Source: Lutjanus erythropterus
Taxonomy: Eukaryota > Chordata > Actinopteri > Lutjaniformes > Lutjanidae
Reading direction: 5' to 3'
Assembly: GCA_020091685.1 (NCBI GenBank)
Contig: CM034595.1
Coordinates: 38,558,618 to 38,622,617 of the forward strand
DNA length: 64,000 nt
Positions 1 through 13,294 of the stretch are shown here, one piece after another. The notes beneath the pieces were generated by a model. It had not been told where the DNA came from and searched no databases. It saw nothing but the letters and a program-made list of their open reading frames with translations. Made by a program: the position numbers and the translations under genes. Within the stretch, counting starts at the first letter, position 1, and every line of letters starts with the position of its first letter.

Positions 1-255
1 AACTCGCGCCTGAGTATTTAACATGTATAACAACGTCTCGCACACAGCGGGACGTTTCCTGCCGTTCCTGGTGACGAGCACATGTCAGTGGGGGCGGTGG
101 GATGTAGCTGGAATGTGACACGCACGCTATGAAATGTCACCAATAACACGATGCAATAACCCGCTGCTGCGACAAGAGTTTTAACCTGGCATGAGATGTG
201 AAAGGCGACACAGCTGTTTGGCCTCTCCACCAAGTCACCTTGCATGCTAAAACTG

Positions 256-291
<36 letters not shown>

Positions 292-2067
292 GAGAAATCT
301 GGTGCGTGTGTTGGCTTGAAGAGTTAATTTCCAAAACAACTCTTTTCACATTTTTAAAGAAAATCCTTTTACTTTAAAGAACATATGGCATATCTGATTT
401 AATTCAATACAAACACTTACCATCATTATTTATTTATTTTTTCTACAGTGGCCAATCTTGACAAGTAAACAAAGGATGACAAATTATTTGCTGTGATGGA
501 TTACTGTTTATTTTTCTGTCTTGATGACATGAATCTAAATCCATCACTGCCTGTAAGGTTGTAAATCAATCTGAAGACATCTGCTTTTCTCTGGAAAATG
601 GTCAGTAATAATATATTCAGTTAAAGGGCTGAAACAAAACAGTGATGTGTTCTTTTAAAATCAGTATTGAGTCTGTAGGATCCAGTGTCTGAGAGTTTAT
701 ATAATGTTTTTTTGGCCACCGAGGTCCTCAAAAAAACTGTGTTTATACTCCAAAAACTTTCTCATCAAGTATTTTTTGTTTGTCATTGGAAAAAAAAAAG
801 ATTTTGAGCATCTGTCAGTGCAGAAAGAAATAGTTCAGCATATTTCCAATGCAAATCAACTTGTTTCAAGTGTTTTCTACAACAAGTTTAGATTTTTTTC
901 CCATGTATTCCTGTGCAGTGACCAGCCGTATTCTTTTTAGTTTCAAGAACAAAATATACAAAACAAAATATAAGCATAACATAGCATTATCAATCGTTTA
1001 GCGAGTATGGAAGTCCACTTCTGTCGATGTGCTGAGAGATAAAAAGATCCTGGAAGTAGATCTGGGAGATAAAGCTGAAAAACTTATTGTGATAAGTGAA
1101 GTTTCATATTGGTAGGTATCAATAATTATTGATCATGTAGGGTGTGACGGGCTACATGTTGTGTCCTCTCAGAGGTGGAAGCAGGTAAGGTGATGAAATG
1201 AGTAAAAACTGTAATATCTTTAACAAAATGCTTTGATAATATTATTGACTATAGGTAACATATTAACCTAATGAGATTTTTTTTTTGATAATTACTTACT
1301 ATTATGACTAATTGGGTGAAGACAAATATAAAAAAAAAAAACAGCTAGAACAGTCTGGTAAGTTCAGAAAATGACATCACTTTATTGTAATGCAGCCTTT
1401 AAAAACAGGAAGTCTGATACAGTATAACGATACAGTATGATCTTGATATATTGGCCAGCCCTGCCTGTTGGTCATTACAATTATAGAGATACTAACTCAC
1501 TATTTTGAGGAAGTTTCTCATTATAATGATCTTTTTTCGTCAGGTGGAAATGTGATTTCTTGTTTTTAAATATCAAATAAAAGTTATTCAAATTCATAAT
1601 TTCTAATTAAACTTAAATATTTGTATGCATGAAAAAGTCTCCAGACCACAACTTCTAAACTTTCTTTTTTGGACATCTTTAAAAAAAATGGTATTAAACT
1701 GCAAAAAAGCGTCCGTCTAATCTAACTTTCTTTACTTATTGACATATTAAGAAACAGAAATGACCAGATAAGATGCAGATTTTGTCGGCGATAATCATAT
1801 TTTTAGTTTTAAATAGTATTTTTGCAGTTGTAGCGCCAGGAAACATCATCAGGACATTAGAGTTGGACAGATGGTGTCTTATATAAAGTGTTTTGGAAAG
1901 ACTCTGGCTGTGATTGGTCGTGTTGGTGTGACTGTGTGTTTTTTACCTGCTGGTGTGTTTGCTCTGCTGCAGATCACTAACTGATCACCTGTCTATACTG
2001 TATATATACTGTGTGTGTGTGTGGAGGCACACATCTAAGCCCCGCCTTCTTCCTGTCTCTCCACCAG
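1..2067 (+). other. mef2d: mef2d intron (partial, 3' end)
   Basis: AT-rich non-coding sequence leading to the splice acceptor just before 2068. It holds a (GT)n run at 259-289 and several A/T homopolymers. No exon for the MADS box, the MEF2 domain or the alternative alpha exons could be found in any frame, so those exons should lie upstream of the window. No promoter-like sequence is visible. Confidence 0.75.
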
Positions 2068-2299
2068 TCTACAGTCCCACAGCCCACCTTCTCCATGCCA
2101 GTCACCGTGCCAGTATCCAATCAGAATGCAGCAGCGGCGGCAGCCCTCCAGTTCAGCAACAACCCCGGCGGCGCCCTGGTCACCACCACCTCCTTTGTCA
2201 CCTCCACCCTCACAGACCCCCGCCTCCTGTCACCACAGCAACCAGCTCTGCAGAGGAACACCGTGTCGCCAGGGTTACCACAGCGACCTGCGAGCGCAG
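2068..2299 (+). CDS. mef2d: mef2d coding exon (start of transactivation region)
   Basis: MEF2D is a MADS-family transcription factor that binds CTA(A/T)4TAG sites in muscle and neural genes; this exon begins its transactivation region. It translates in frame from STVPQPTFSMPVTVPVSNQ to LTDPRLLSPQQPALQ and ends SPGLPQRPASAG, very close to vertebrate MEF2D and clearly different from MEF2A and MEF2C. The acceptor is a pyrimidine-rich tract ending CCACCAG at 2067 and the donor is GCAG/GTAAGA at 2300. The exon is 232 nt, entered in phase 0 and left after one base of a Gly codon. A second AG seven bases downstream (TCTACAG) was rejected because human MEF2D also reads GSTVP here. An alanine run (NAAAAAAALQF) and an extra Asn-Pro-Gly-Gly are differences from mammals. 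Confidence 0.93.
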
Positions 2300-3854
2300 G
2301 TAAGAGACGGGGTGAGACACAGCTGGACGGCTTTGGTCAGAACCGTTTCTGTGCAGCTCCTCGGCATGTTCGCGCTCCTGTGAATCGATGATTTGTGGCA
2401 TTTTCAAATAAATAAACGCTCATTTTCTGCTGATTGATCCACCCAGTTTATTACAGTTTGATCCGTTTGATGATTTTTAAATGCCAAGTGATCTGGTAGC
2501 TCTCTCCTCTGAGGCTCAGCAGCTGATGAGTTTTGTGCTTCTGAAAGCAGCGACGACAGTTTGAAATAAACTGAAGAAGAAAAAAGACAAAAACTCCAAA
2601 CTTCTACAAAAGAAGATTGAAGGAAAAAGACTTCAGAGTGCCGCCCACACCGTTTGATTGACAAATGCTCTGTTGCAGTGCAGAAACAACAGAATGGAGA
2701 CAATTTTCCAAAGATAAAGACACTCACTCCACTTAAATTCACGATTTAAAGGATATGTTAATAAGCCTGTCTTGAAACAATACTCTCATACCCATACTGT
2801 GTGTACATTGAAAGCACTGTTGGTGACACTAATTGTTCCTTACTGGCTGCAGAGAGATCAATGTGAGAGTTTGTTCCCCATTACTTACTTTGATATTGCT
2901 TCGGCGAGAGATCTCTCTGCAGCCACTATTGACAGGAGCGACGATTACAACAACAAGTGATGCTTTTAATGCACGTAATGAGCATGTGAGCACCGTTTTA
3001 AGATGAGAAAATGTGAATCCTTTAATTTGAATCTGGCTTCTCTGTTGATTTCCCGCCTTCATCTCTTCCACAGAGAACTCAGTAGCATTAAGCGCCACTA
3101 TCACTACTGCGTCACTATCAGCAGCAGACAGTTGGCAAACAAAGATTATATCGTATTCTATAAAATAATGTAAACAGCTGAGTAAGGTCTACATTTTCAC
3201 ATTGACATTGCAATATCACAAAAGTATACTTCTAATCTACAAGTTCATACCAGCAGAGTACGACTCCTTTGATACCTTTATTGTAAATGGAAGTTTTCCT
3301 AAAATAATCTATTTGCATTTTGCGTTTGCGTGTGGTACAGCCGTACTTTTGAGCGTTTTGGTTGTATCTCAGCAGCTCGACTTCACCACACCGCCGACCG
3401 TATGGGTTGCAGCTGTAGCAGCAGTGGGCAAATCACACGTCGCATTAAACTGAAGAAATAGTCATTTATTTCTAGATCTGGGTACAAACAGGATCAAATA
3501 CAGGTATCACTTGATTGAAAAAGTTTTTACATTTTCTTTTTTTTTTTTTTTGGACTCAGTTTTAGTCGACTGACATTTACATTTTCAAATTCTGCTTTAA
3601 ACAGAGGTTTGCGTGGTATCGAGTGCGATGTAACGTCTACGCCGTGTCGTCTTTGAAGTGTTGTTTTTTCTTTGGACACACACTGGATGCTGCAAGTAGG
3701 TAATACTGTGAGAATTACAGATTCTGCCTTTTGTGACACCCTCATTCAGTACCACTCAGTACTGGGCTGTTTCAGTTGGTAGAAAGATACTGAGTACCAG
3801 TACTCTAATCTCTGGCAGCTCCTTTGTTATAGAATTTTAGGAAAATAGAATATG

Positions 3855-4262
3855 CACTGAAAAAAATGTGAAGTTGGATTTACTTAATTTTATTTAGGTA
3901 AGAGGTTGCACAGATTAAATGTATCTAAATCCAGATATGTTTTTAAGTTGAGTATACTTGTTATTTTTAAGTAAATTAAGCTTAAATATATTTATACTTT
4001 TAGTTTAAGTATTTTGAGTAGACTTTACTGTATTTTCTCCATGTTCACTGTAAAGAAAAATGGATTACGTATATTTAAATAAATTCAACATTTACTTTTA
4101 CATACTAAACTTATGTTTAATCTAATTAAACATTTCTAGTTATTTTTAATATCTTAACTTTCAATAAATTCAATATTCAGATAAATAAATTAAACCAAAT
4201 ATTTTTAAGTCTTAGTTTATTTTCACAGATCCAAGACAAGATACAACACTGTTTTTGCAGTG
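3855..4262. mobile_element. MITE-like inverted-repeat element
   Basis: The segment begins CACTGAAAAAAATG and ends CTGTTTTTGCAGTG, giving imperfect terminal inverted repeats of the CACTGCAAAAA type common in fish genomes. The interior is very AT-rich with repeated short motifs related to TTTAAGTA and has no open frame. I could not define a target-site duplication, so the ends are approximate. Confidence 0.5.
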
Positions 4263-5458
4263 ATTCATGTTTTATGACAAAATGTACCATTTGTACCAAA
4301 AAATAGTCCCAGCACCATTATTAAGATAAAAAACAAGTTCCACTCTTAACAAACAAACAAACATGTCTGCACATTACTTTTAATTGAGTAAAATTAATTT
4401 GTTTTAAACAACATTTTAAAAGTAATTAAAACCTTTAAGTAGGATTTAATAACACATTAAAATCAATGAAATAAGACCCATTGAAACATATAACATTTAC
4501 TCGTGGTCAGAATCAGTTTTTTTCAGTCTGTGTTGAAGCTTCACGTGGAGCAGAAATCAGGATCACGTCACTGTTTTCCACACCACAGTGATGACCGTCA
4601 CACACTGTCTGAGTAAACACTTGAAAAAGGGACTTTAAAGTTGACTGCATGACCACTGCAAACTCTGCTATAGATGTGGTTCACGCTGAGTTGAATGCTA
4701 ATTAGCAGCATCTGTCAGCCCTCTGAGTTACGTGACTCTTGTGACTGCCGCTTCTCCGTCAGTCGTCTTCCCGGGTTTGGCCTCCTTTTTTTTTTTTGTA
4801 CAGTTCGTTGTCATGATTTTTCAAACTCTTCCCTCTGACACATCAAACAGCTGCGGCACAAATCTTTCGGCGTCTTCCACACACGTCCGATCGCCAAATG
4901 TCTCGTAGCTGGAGTGATCTGAGCCACCTTCATAGACCCGGTTGTCATGGTGATGTGGTTACTTAAAGACCTTTTTCATACGGTGTAATAGGTGCTATTT
5001 TTCTAGCCTCTGTATGGAGAAGCGGTTTATGTAACGACTGACTTTTATAGAGTCGACAAGCAGCAAAATGACCAAAGAAGTAAGTCTGTGTGAGTGTATT
5101 GATGTCCAGCCTCCGTGCTCAGTTACCTGTCAGTGTGAGTAACTCCTGTTTGTTCAAGTAAGTGCTCACCGCCTTATAATGACAGGAATCCATCATTTCC
5201 TTGACTGAGGCTGGTACACTCCTGTGTGCGCCCGCTGCCTCTGTGTGGCAAACCAATCCTTCACCCTCTGACTAAAAGGATTTGTGCCCCATTTTTGCGT
5301 CTCAGACAAGGTTACTTATCAAGCTTTGTTCCGACCAGCGTAATCTCATTGTAAGTCAGAATTAGGTGATGTAACGCGCAACAAATGCATTACAGCATCT
5401 TTCATAACATGCCGTTCTCCGAGGCAAGAGGGTTTCACATAGCAGTAATGGACGCGCC

Positions 5459-5480
5459 ACCCCCCCCCCCTCCTCCTCCT
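5459..5480 (+). repeat. poly-C / (CCT)n tract
   Basis: A run of ten or more C residues followed by CCT repeats, within the first mef2d intron of the window. Confidence 0.85.
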
Positions 5481-8184
5481 CATAACCTCCGCCGTGCAAA
5501 TACTCTGCTGTACCCTGCTATGCATCCCACATTACCAGAGATGTATTGGGTTCATCATGTTTGCTTATTGGTGTTTTTCCATGCGTCCATCCAGCCAGAT
5601 ATTTTTCAGTCGCCCTTAATGACCTCGAGTTTCTGCCTTTCTGAGGAGTGTTTGAGCCAAAAACTGAATCTGTACCACAACAGGGAAAAGAAGTGTCAGT
5701 GCAGAAAAATGCTGTCTGCTATTTGGAAGGAAAAATGTTTGCTAGAATGAAGATAAAAGTATGAAGACATCTTTTACTGCAGAGACAGACCACATCCATT
5801 TTGACATTTTAAAGCAGTGACAATTGATTTTTATTTGCTTTTGGCTGTTTGGGGGCAGCAAATCAATCTGTAATTACATATTATCACATTATAAAGTTAA
5901 TTAAACATCCAGTAGACACAGAGCTAAATTATTAGCTACATTATCATTCATTTGGATTATTTTTTTCTGGTCATCTGACAAAATAAGTCAAGTATTTACA
6001 GTTGTTTCTCTCGCTTTTAAGCTCTGTTTTAGTGAGCAGTGTGACCAAAGCCAAAACTTTAAGCTGCTAAAATGTTCTGAAGAGTTGGGCGATAAATCAT
6101 TGAGGGGTTGTTTGTTGACCCCTACCACGTTACAAATATGATTAGTGCAGCTTTAAGAATCATCAGTTTAAATGTAGCAGGTTCATCGGCTAAATTGTAC
6201 TCTAATTTCCAACTGGGACTGGCTTTCAAAACTCAGTACTTTTTGAAATTTAATTTAAAATTTATGTACTGAAAGTTGGCGTTGATTGCTTAATCAGAAG
6301 AAGCCTCTTTACTTTTCCTTTACTCTCCTCTTGAGGGAAATGAGGAAACATTTTAAACTTTAGACTATATTTTCATTTTACTAAAAGGATGAAAAGTAAA
6401 AAAAATAAAAGTTTTTAAATTTTAAATCCCCCAAAATGTAGAACAGCTTTCATTCATTCAGACCACTCAAGTTGCGATCATGTCAGCTGCTCAGCATCAG
6501 CTGTCACATGCTTAGTATCACTGCCTTATTAATGCAGCTTTGGCTACCAGTTGACGAGGAACAGTTGTTGTTTGCTTGCACCACCCAAACCTCCTCCCAA
6601 TACGACTGAAGCTTTGGTGTCTTTCTAGTGTTCATGTAGGTTTACAGCTATCTTTGGTTGTGTACTATAATGTATTTGGATTTTGTTCTCGTTGTGGCTG
6701 CGCAGATTCTTCGAGAGCTCCGTTAAAGAGCGAAGCATTCTGAGACATGATATTTTGGGCTCTTTCACATCTACCACGTCTGATCAGGACTTTCTGACTT
6801 TTCAGTTTGATCCGAGCCAAAATTACAGGCGTGCAGCCTCCCCCAGACCACGGTCCTGACCAACAGTGGTGTGCATGAACGTGCTTAAAGAGTGGCGTTC
6901 ATTGCACGCGATCATTTATCTGGCGAATCACAAATTGAAAGCATCAATGAACGTGAGCGACAGTCACTTCTGAGTGCTGTGACGGCACTCACATCATCAG
7001 CTGATTAAAACCAAAAGTGTGATCGCAGCAGAGAGAGAGGGGGAGCGTGCGAATAGAGACAGAAATGTCGAAGTGATATAAAAACTTTGTAAATGTATGA
7101 ACTACACTGCAGACTGGTGTTAGTGTTACAGTGAGAAAAGGACACACAGATCATCTCCTCTGTCTCCTCTCCTTCTTCATCTCCTTGAACTCCTCATGCA
7201 TTATGGTGCATTCATGTCCCTTTAGAGGAGGTTTTATCTAAAATTAAAAAACAAAAAAACAAGAAATTAACATGAGCTAGCTCATTTTTGGGACAGAGAA
7301 CTTAGCTCAAAATTCAACTATGAACATCAACTGTTGAACTTTCAGCTCGCTCTCTTTAATTGTGAACTTGTACAACACAACTGACCAAAGAGCCGAGCTT
7401 TGATTGGACCAAAAGAGCTGGTCTTGGTCCAGAACAAACTGAATCATGGTTTGGTTTGTTTCAATGTTTAAAACAAAATGAGTCAAGGTCACATGGGGAG
7501 AGGAGGAGGAGGAGATATTTGGTTCGACAGCTTTTTGAAGAGTCAGTCAGTCACATAAATTCCAAGAGGATGAGAGAGAATTGACAACACACAGATGTCA
7601 GATATACGCCCATGTCTCTGGCCAAACTGAGGTTTCACAATAAAAGTATTGTTTTGGCATCTGTACCAAAATTCAGGTATTGATATCCACATATGTCAAA
7701 TGATGAAGACACCGCACATTAGAGAATAAGAGAAAAGATGGAAGTCTATGACGTAACTTTATGGTGATGATCTTAATTATGCAACACAGTCACATGGTCA
7801 GTTTTCTTTGTCAACAAAAATCCTGCATTTTATTTTGTATTTTTAATACATTCGTGTGATCAGGTGGTAACTTTTCCACAATTTAAAATGAGTCTGATGA
7901 TTTTTTTCCCTCTAAATATGACATAAGTACCATTGAGAAGTGGTGAAACACGCACTTGAAATTAACTGATAATGCAGAATTGAAACCAATTACGGTCCTT
8001 CATCGAGTGAAGTGAGTGTCGACAGCAGAAGCTCTTTTTTTAATGACGTACTTGATTTAATGATATTTTTCAAAATGTGATATGCAGCGTTTTAGATTAG
8101 TGCTGTTCATATTAACTGTCTGTTATGAAATCATCTTAGCGGTGTTGATTTTTGATGGTCGTTGTGTGTTCTTGTGTGTTCTAG

Positions 8185-8241
8185 GTGCTCTGTTAGGAGG
8201 AGATCTGGGGAATTCAAATGGAGCGTGCCCGAGTCCAGTCC
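8185..8241 (+). CDS. mef2d: mef2d coding exon (57 nt)
   Basis: A short exon with acceptor TTCTAG (8184) and an excellent donor GTAAGT (8242). Joined to the preceding exon it reads G-ALLGGDLGNSNGACPSPV, matching MEF2D's GAMLGGDL...NGACPSPV segment and absent from other proteins I know. It is entered in phase 1 and left after one C, so it can be skipped or included without changing frame. It encodes part of the disordered transactivation region. Confidence 0.92.
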
Positions 8242-8458
8242 GTAAGTAGTCTTTTTTTTCTTTTTTAAACCCCAAATTTGTACTGATATATATTTATACA
8301 CGCATCAGACCATGTTATCCCTTTTGCTCCATTCCCTTTTATGTGTTTTATCTGGACTTTTTAAAAGAGACTGATTTTTTTAGTGAGTTACAGGCAGAGC
8401 AATGCAGAATATTTCATGTGTGGCAAGAGGCTGTCACGTGTGCACAACTCAAACACAG

Positions 8459-8467
<9 letters not shown>

Positions 8468-8510
<43 letters not shown>
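8468..8510 (+). repeat. (CA)n microsatellite
   Basis: About 21 uninterrupted CA dinucleotides in a mef2d intron. Confidence 0.97.
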
Positions 8511-8512
<2 letters not shown>

Positions 8513-10400
8513 AGCATGAAAACACCTGTTGACTGGCGACAGCTGAAGGTCACAGTACAAGCTGCTTGTAAACAGTCCAAAGAACAGAATGGGTTTCAGG
8601 TTGTAGGAGAGAAACAGGAGCAGAGAGGTTGGAAAGAGGAACAGAAACAGGGCAGAAAACTCCACGAAGCTCCTCAGCTGTGTTTCCAGATATGTGACTT
8701 ATAAAACCAGAACTAATTTGAATATCTTGGAAATTTGGCAGCATTATTGACCTGGTCTTGGAGTGCCAGCTGCTACAAATACCTGAAAGTGAGCTCAACA
8801 TTTCGTTCCCGTCACCTGTTTTCCCATCTCATGAAATCCATGTCAGGAATCGCTTGGCTGATCGGAGCATTTGTAATCGTTTTCTTTTTGGCTCAAATTT
8901 GTCGAGTTGACATTTCAATATGAATCCAACATAATATGAGCATGAGGTCAGGCTGACTGAATGAAGTGAAAGTAAAAGTAGCGATTCAGTCACATTATTG
9001 GGCTTGTTTTCATCTTTTAGACTCATGAAATCCGTCAAATCAACCTCAAAATATTCCACCTATCTGCTGTCTTTTTCTTTATCCTAACAGGACAAAAATC
9101 ATCTTTTCTGCCTAAAAATTCATTCATAAATACCATTCACTGAATGCTTAAAATCAAATATCTTAAAATCTCAGCGTGTTGGAAAATATACATTGTTTGT
9201 ATGTGTATGACTCAAACTCATTCCTGAACTTTGCTGGAGTTCAAAAATCAAATAAATTCTCTGAGTTTGAACTGTAGTTTCCTCATCACTTCAGATTGTG
9301 TAAGCGTTACATCACTCCACTGATTCACACACATACAATAAAAATATTTTCCACTGTGCTGAGGTATCTTAAATATCACTGTAGAAAAATCTTCATTGGG
9401 ACCTTTCTAGGAGCTGACCGCTGTCATTTTACACAGTGCTCGTGATTCCACCAGCATATCCTTGGCGCGCTGCAGGAGCAGCTCTCCACTAGGCTTCAAA
9501 TACGTGCCGAGTCTGTTTTTGACAAATTCTGCGTCAGTTTGCACAGACCAGATCAAAGTCCCCTGTGCAGACTCACGACAGTCAGACAAACTATTTAACT
9601 GTGTGACCCATAAAAAGCAAGGAAGGAGGACCAAACCAACAAAATCTGAGCAAGTCAGGCGGGCAAAACGCTTCGCTGCTGAAGCCTTGACGGATCCAAA
9701 CTGTGGCGCAGACATGCTGTGCCCAGTGGAATCAACCGGTAATGCATCTCTAAATTGGTTTGCCAACCACCACAGAAGAAGAAAATGAGAGCATCTTGTG
9801 TGAGGCAGCTGTTTTTGTTTGTATGGAAGCTTACTGTGATATATACTATTACCATGATATCAAATTATATACACGGTGATAGAAGATTTTGGTCATATTT
9901 CCCGTATGAAGATGTCATCTCTGTTCTTAATCTTGATAACAACGCTGTGATTGGTCGATTGTTTCTCCAACCAGGGGAAACAGCCGTCAGTGAGCACAAC
10001 ACCAGGCTTATTTTGAATCACTGAACACATCAGACACGACGGTGGTGATTCATGAGTCTGGAAACTTTTTAACAGTCGTCACATCTTCAACTGGAAAAAT
10101 TATTCAGGTTGACGCGGCGCCAGGAGCCAAATATTAGAGTCAGTAGAGTCAGAGTTTTACTGTAACGATGGTACCAAATTAAAAACCCCGGGATCCTGAC
10201 AGCTCGACGCTCCTAAGCTTTCCCGTCTTCACCCGCTGCTCCTCCCCCCCTTCCCCTCCTCCTCTTCATCTCTCCGTCAACACCCACCCCTCCCTCCCTC
10301 CTGTCTCTCTCAGCTGTTCCCCCTCGTCTTCTCTCTGGAATTATCTGCCGCCCCACCCCCCACCCCCCCCTTCATCCAACTGTCCCTTGTCTTGGCACAG

Positions 10401-10499
10401 GACTCTCCTCAGAGGTGACTTTGACACTGGCCAGAGCTCTCCCCTTAAATCCCATTAGCCGGGACAGATACTGCCAGCCAGGCCGTAGTAATAGATATG
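10401..10499 (+). other. mef2d: candidate unannotated mef2d cassette exon (99 nt)
   Basis: A 99-nt segment with a pyrimidine-rich acceptor (CCCTTGTCTTGGCACAG) and donor ATATG/GTAGGA. Its length is a multiple of three. In the phase set by the upstream 57-nt exon (one base carried over) it is fully open, reading RLSSEVTLTLARALPL and then NPISRDRYCQPGRSNRY. The other two frames contain stops. It then joins the downstream exon in frame. The sequence is complex and GC-balanced, unlike the neighbouring poly-C tracts. No MEF2D protein that I know contains this insert, so it may equally be a chance match or a conserved non-coding element. Confidence 0.35.
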
Positions 10500-11187
10500 G
10501 TAGGAAGGTGTTTTTTTTTTCTTTCTATATTCACTTGATAAACGTATTGTGTCGGGGTAAGGTGGGCCAAAAGAAATCGATCCGTTTGTATTAACTTCCC
10601 TGCACTGTATCAGAGGAATAAGCCACAGCCAAGTTTCAATATTGATATTAGTGTTTCAAGGCTATTAATGACAGAGTATATATATGTTCTATGAAACAGT
10701 GTTCCTAAAAGCTGGCCTCGATCGAGTGTTGTTGAAAGACCAGTTTTGTCTGATTATATGGCAAAAAGAGGAAGTGCAGATTGTAATATCTCAAAACCAA
10801 ATCATTAGCTTTGGAACATGATATCGTACAATCACAGTAAAGCATAAATAGAAAAGTAAATAAAGAGTTTATTTGTGTTGGGATTGTTCTTTGGTAGTGT
10901 TCCAGCTCTCTGTGTTGATCTTGTCTGCGATTTGAAAAATGCATCATGGCTTTCATAGTCTGTGGTTGAAGCAAACTTAATAGCTGTATTCATAATCCCT
11001 TCATTTAGCTTGAAATCAATGTGTCAGTGTTTCCCAAACTCTCGTATGAAAAGTCACCACCTGATCGTGACCGTTAGTTGACAGCTTGGACGCACGTTGC
11101 TGCAGGTCCTCAGATCTTTTTACACTGCAACTCTGTCCTGATGAAATAACATAGCTGTATTTCAAAATGCTGAGTAGGTGTGTTTAA

Positions 11188-12231
11188 AGGGTAACTTCAG
11201 TATTTTTCCAGCTATTTCCCCATATTTTTGTGACTAATGGGGAGAGCAACTTTTGAAAGTTATCCAGAACTGCAGAGCGTCCACTGAAACGGCTTGTTTT
11301 TCCACTGACAGGCTGAGATTGTTATTCTACAAGTCTCAAGGATCCTGACAGAGACAGACTTTAAAAAAGAAAAAAATTAAACTTTTTCACAGTAAGGCAA
11401 GGACATACACAATAGACATAAAGCCCACTACCATTATATAAAGCAACAAAAAGAAAGATTAGTCCAAAGATGCCAGTCTACTACAGTACTGGCAAAACGG
11501 GAGAAGAGAAGCAAAAGAAAAGCAAAAGAAAGTAAACAGACAGAAATTGATGGAGAAATGTTAATGAGTCAGTTCAGAATAAGGCAGTTTTTGCACAGAG
11601 CAAAGATACAACAGGGCTTGTAAATTGTACAGTTAGGTCTCATCAAGTCATGACAAAAACAGCCTTCTGAGAATAGTTCAGTGAAATCCATTTACTAAAA
11701 CAAATCTGTTCCAACGTAGCAGCAGAAACCATTTCAGTGAGCCACCTTATGAAACTTGTGGACGATGGAGAGTTCCAGTTTAATTGAATTATTTTAGCTG
11801 CAGTCATGCCTGTTTTGGGAGCCTGCTTTTGATGGGACAGAAGGGCAAATGTCCTGGCAGAGGAGCCAAATATTAACAAGCTGCAGTCTGGCTTAATGTT
11901 CAGTTTATATTTTTTAGAAAACCAAATAAATCTGTCACACCAGAAATGACCTACTACTGCTTTAAAACACCACAAATGTCACAATAACAGGGAAAAAAAC
12001 TATCTATCTATGGAGGCAGCGGTAGATCAGAAAGATAAAATTACATATATTAACAATCTGACCCTGTCTGTAGCAAAAAACAAGCACTTTAAGTGAACTT
12101 ATTTTGGCAGCTCACAGATCAGTTTAGCGCCTGCCAACTCAATACTGGACCAACAAAAAATTGTTCTCCCCATTTGTCACTTTGACACAAAAACATGGGA
12201 AAATAAGGTTGAAAAACACCAACGTTACCCT
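11188..12231. mobile_element. TTAA-flanked inverted-repeat DNA transposon, non-autonomous
   Basis: The element starts AGGGTAACTTCAG and ends CACCAACGTTACCCT. Each end directly abuts TTAA (11184-11187 and 12232-12235). The inverted similarity extends through about 60-70 bases: both ends read inward to a Tn-Gn stretch ending ATGGGGAGA(G/A)CAA. TTAA target duplication is typical of piggyBac-type elements. No transposase frame remains, so it would need one supplied in trans. Confidence 0.75.
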
Positions 12232-12719
12232 TTAACTCAATTAAATAGATTTAGACTTTACAGTAACAACACATGCAGCCATTCAGCATTACAGATATTT
12301 ATGCTTGCAGATTAACAAGTAAATATTTTACTGTGAAGTTTTGCACTCCAAATAAGTTGAATTCTCTCTCGTTAAAATCAATTTAGTAAAGAAGCAAGAA
12401 ATGACAGAAATATGAAACAGCTCATGATGATGTTTTCTCATAAACTTTTATACTATCAACACATCAGTAATCAGTTCTTTTTGACTGATTATTTGGAAAT
12501 ATTGTATTGGGATGTTTTGTGACTTAACCCTAACCCATTTTGAAATAGGAATGTTTTAATTTTGTATATATATTTTTTTCACCAGACTTACTTCACTGTA
12601 GTTGTTTAAAAACCTGTTTTTGACAGTTTTTCATGATTGACGTCTGCGTGCGACTCGCTGTAACAAAGTCACGACACATGAAACCTCTTCATCCCAAAAT
12701 GCAGCTCAGGTGACCGGAT

Positions 12720-13150
12720 CCACCCGGCCGCCTGCTTCCCTCCTTCCTCCTCTCTCATCTCCCTCCTTTATCGCTTATCTCTCTCTGCTCATCCTTTCTC
12801 ATTTTCTTCCTGTTCTTTTCTCTCTCCCCACTCTCTCCTTTCTCCCCCTTCTATCAGTGTTTCTCCTCTTTCTTTTCTTTCTTTCTCTCTATACTCTAAT
12901 CCCAATTTTTCTTTTACCTTTCTTTGTTACTCCTTTTGCTCAAGTTTCCTGTCCATATTTCTTGCTCTCCTCTTTGCTGTTTCCCCCCTTCTTTAGCTGT
13001 CTCTTTTTATCCCAACCTCATCGTCTTCTCCTCCCCACTCAATCTTTCTCTCCCATCTTCTCCTCCTCTTCTCTGCTGCCCTCCCCTCATCTCTCCTCCC
13101 TTCATCCCCTCTCTTTTCTCCCTGTCCTCCTCCTCCTCTCTTGGATCTGT
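12720..13150 (+). repeat. polypyrimidine tract
   Basis: About 430 bases that are overwhelmingly C and T on the plus strand (CTCC, TTCC and TCTC mixtures). The long open frames over it are artefacts of this composition. Confidence 0.9.
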
Positions 13151-13254
13151 CGTTCTCAGCTGTTGTCCAGGGACTCAGGGCTCCGGGAATGTCACCATTG
13201 ACGTCACCCGGCATTCCACACATTCCCACGCCAGGCCTCGCGTAATAGGAGACA

Positions 13255-13255
<1 letters not shown>

Positions 13256-13292
<37 letters not shown>
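13256..13292 (+). repeat. (CA)n microsatellite
   Basis: About 18 CA dinucleotides, followed by more scattered ACACA stretches up to 13480. Confidence 0.95.

Positions 13293-13294
<2 letters not shown>

Larger units (their letters stand above)
2300..8184 (+). other. mef2d: mef2d intron
   Basis: About 5.9 kb of AT-rich intron bounded by a GTAAGA donor and a TTCTAG acceptor. It contains a MITE-like element near 3855-4262, a poly-C/(CCT)n tract at 5459-5480, and otherwise sequence with no recognisable coding capacity. The open frames here (for example at 5385-5750) are short and have no family resemblance. Confidence 0.8.

Noticed and set aside
2068-2074. Alternative acceptor seven bases into the first mef2d exon
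   Set aside because: It would remove the Ser-Thr that human MEF2D also has before Val-Pro and does not match the expected phase of the preceding exon.
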